In this document: positions 63,716 through 64,000 of the stretch, one piece after another
Numbering within the stretch: the stretch's first letter is position 1
Layout: each line of letters starts with the position of its first letter
Source: [Clostridium] citroniae WAL-17108
Lineage (GTDB): Bacteria > Bacillota > Clostridia > Lachnospirales > Lachnospiraceae
Reading direction: 5' to 3'
NCBI RefSeq assembly: GCF_000233455.1
Contig: NZ_JH376422.1
Location: forward strand, 1,817 to 65,816
Length of the DNA stretch: 64,000 nt
The notes under the pieces: generated by a model
What the model was told of the DNA's origin: nothing
Databases searched by the model: none
Seen by the model: the letters and a program-made list of their open reading frames with translations, nothing else
Made by a program: the position numbers and the translations under genes

Positions 63716-64000
63716 CTAAACCGTCCGGTCTTTATGCCTGCCGCGCACAGCTACCCTGTAATTGATAAAGAACTCACAGCCCAGAATAAAGAACAGGATG
63801 ATACCTGTTATGACATCAGAAGCATTTTCATTCAGATTAAACTGGGAAGCGATCTGCCCCGCTCCCTTTTGCATGAACACCAGGAAAAATGAAACCAGGA
63901 TCATGGCAAACGCATTAAACTTGCTGAGCCAGGAAACAATGATGGCCGTAAAGCCCCGTCCCCCCGCCGTGCTGGTGGAAATGGTGTGGCTTGCGCCGCT
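63716..64000 (-). CDS. ABC transporter permease, nucleoside type, C-terminal part (cut by window edge)
   Basis: 94 residues are visible, continuing past 64000. GGRGFTAIIVSWLSKFN is the conserved block near the end of the first (NupP-like) permease, followed by two membrane segments and the basic tail RVAVRGRHKDRTV. Same operon as the permease downstream. Confidence 0.85.
   Translation of the reverse strand, partial: SGASHTISTSTAGGRGFTAIIVSWLSKFNAFAMILVSFFLVFMQKGAGQIASQFNLNENASDVITGIILFFILGCEFFINYRVAVRGRHKDRTV

Noticed and set aside
1..64000. CRISPR arrays, rRNA or tRNA genes
   Set aside because: No regularly spaced direct repeats with unique spacers and no recognisable tRNA cloverleaf or rRNA sequence were seen by eye; a tRNAscan or CRISPR search was not possible.

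Overview
The window looks like chromosome of a Lachnospiraceae commensal of the Enterocloster / Clostridium clostridioforme type. The grounds are Firmicutes-style Shine-Dalgarno sites, a moderate-GC backbone rich in AraC-, LysR- and RpiR-controlled uptake modules for organic and sugar acids, and clostridial family types (NhaC antiporters, TRAP, TTT and ABC importers, enolase-superfamily dehydratases). Species is an inference; there is no rRNA and I saw no tRNA.

Layout. 1-265: frameshifted 3' end of an IS110-type transposase. 422-8672: first acid-catabolism block: a TIM-barrel protein divergent from an AraC regulator and an IlvD/Edd dehydratase, then a HAD phosphatase and a hexapeptide acetyltransferase flanked by two long inverted-repeat elements, an NhaC antiporter, and a second AraC gene broken at an 11-C tract. 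8781-18881: a LIV-type ABC importer (binding protein, two permeases, two ATPases, one small protein), an enolase-superfamily enzyme, a third AraC regulator, a secreted CAP protein and a second NhaC antiporter. Three promoters here share a repeated operator-like motif. 19311-21835: TfoX-N protein, WYL regulator, LysR regulator. 21832-28554: a seven-gene TRAP operon with an atypical PIG-L protein, a D-2-hydroxyacid dehydrogenase, a FAH-family hydrolase (frameshifted) and a second enolase-superfamily enzyme. 29007-31412: YjdF with a candidate yjdF riboswitch, a MazG-like pyrophosphohydrolase, a DUF305 protein and a small ORF. 31583-40887: a TTT (tripartite tricarboxylate transporter) operon with an RraA-type aldolase, a zinc alcohol dehydrogenase and an RpiR regulator, then GNAT, SDR and MFS genes. 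41081-42742: DUF3795, ECF-type sigma factor, GNAT remnant.

42870-55956: an AT-rich integrative and mobilizable element of about 13.1 kb inserted in the 3' end of guaA. An 8-bp direct repeat marks both ends, and the displaced end of guaA (codons E-F-E-stop plus the guaA terminator) survives at the far end. It encodes a tyrosine integrase, excisionase-like protein, MobC-like protein, RecA-fold ATPase, MobA/MobL relaxase with a candidate oriT, a fused restriction-methylation polypeptide with a separate specificity subunit (BcgI-like), a DUF4357 protein, an XRE/SymE-like divergent pair, and a YhcG-type nuclease with its own XRE gene. There are no type IV secretion genes, so it should depend on a helper.

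55945-64000: guaA, uvrA, an M20/RocB-like peptidase with an in-frame minisatellite, and two nucleoside-type ABC permeases, the last cut by the window edge.

Five coding regions are broken exactly at homopolymer runs. This may be sequencing error, decay or, most plausibly at the C11 tract, phase variation; the sequence alone cannot decide.
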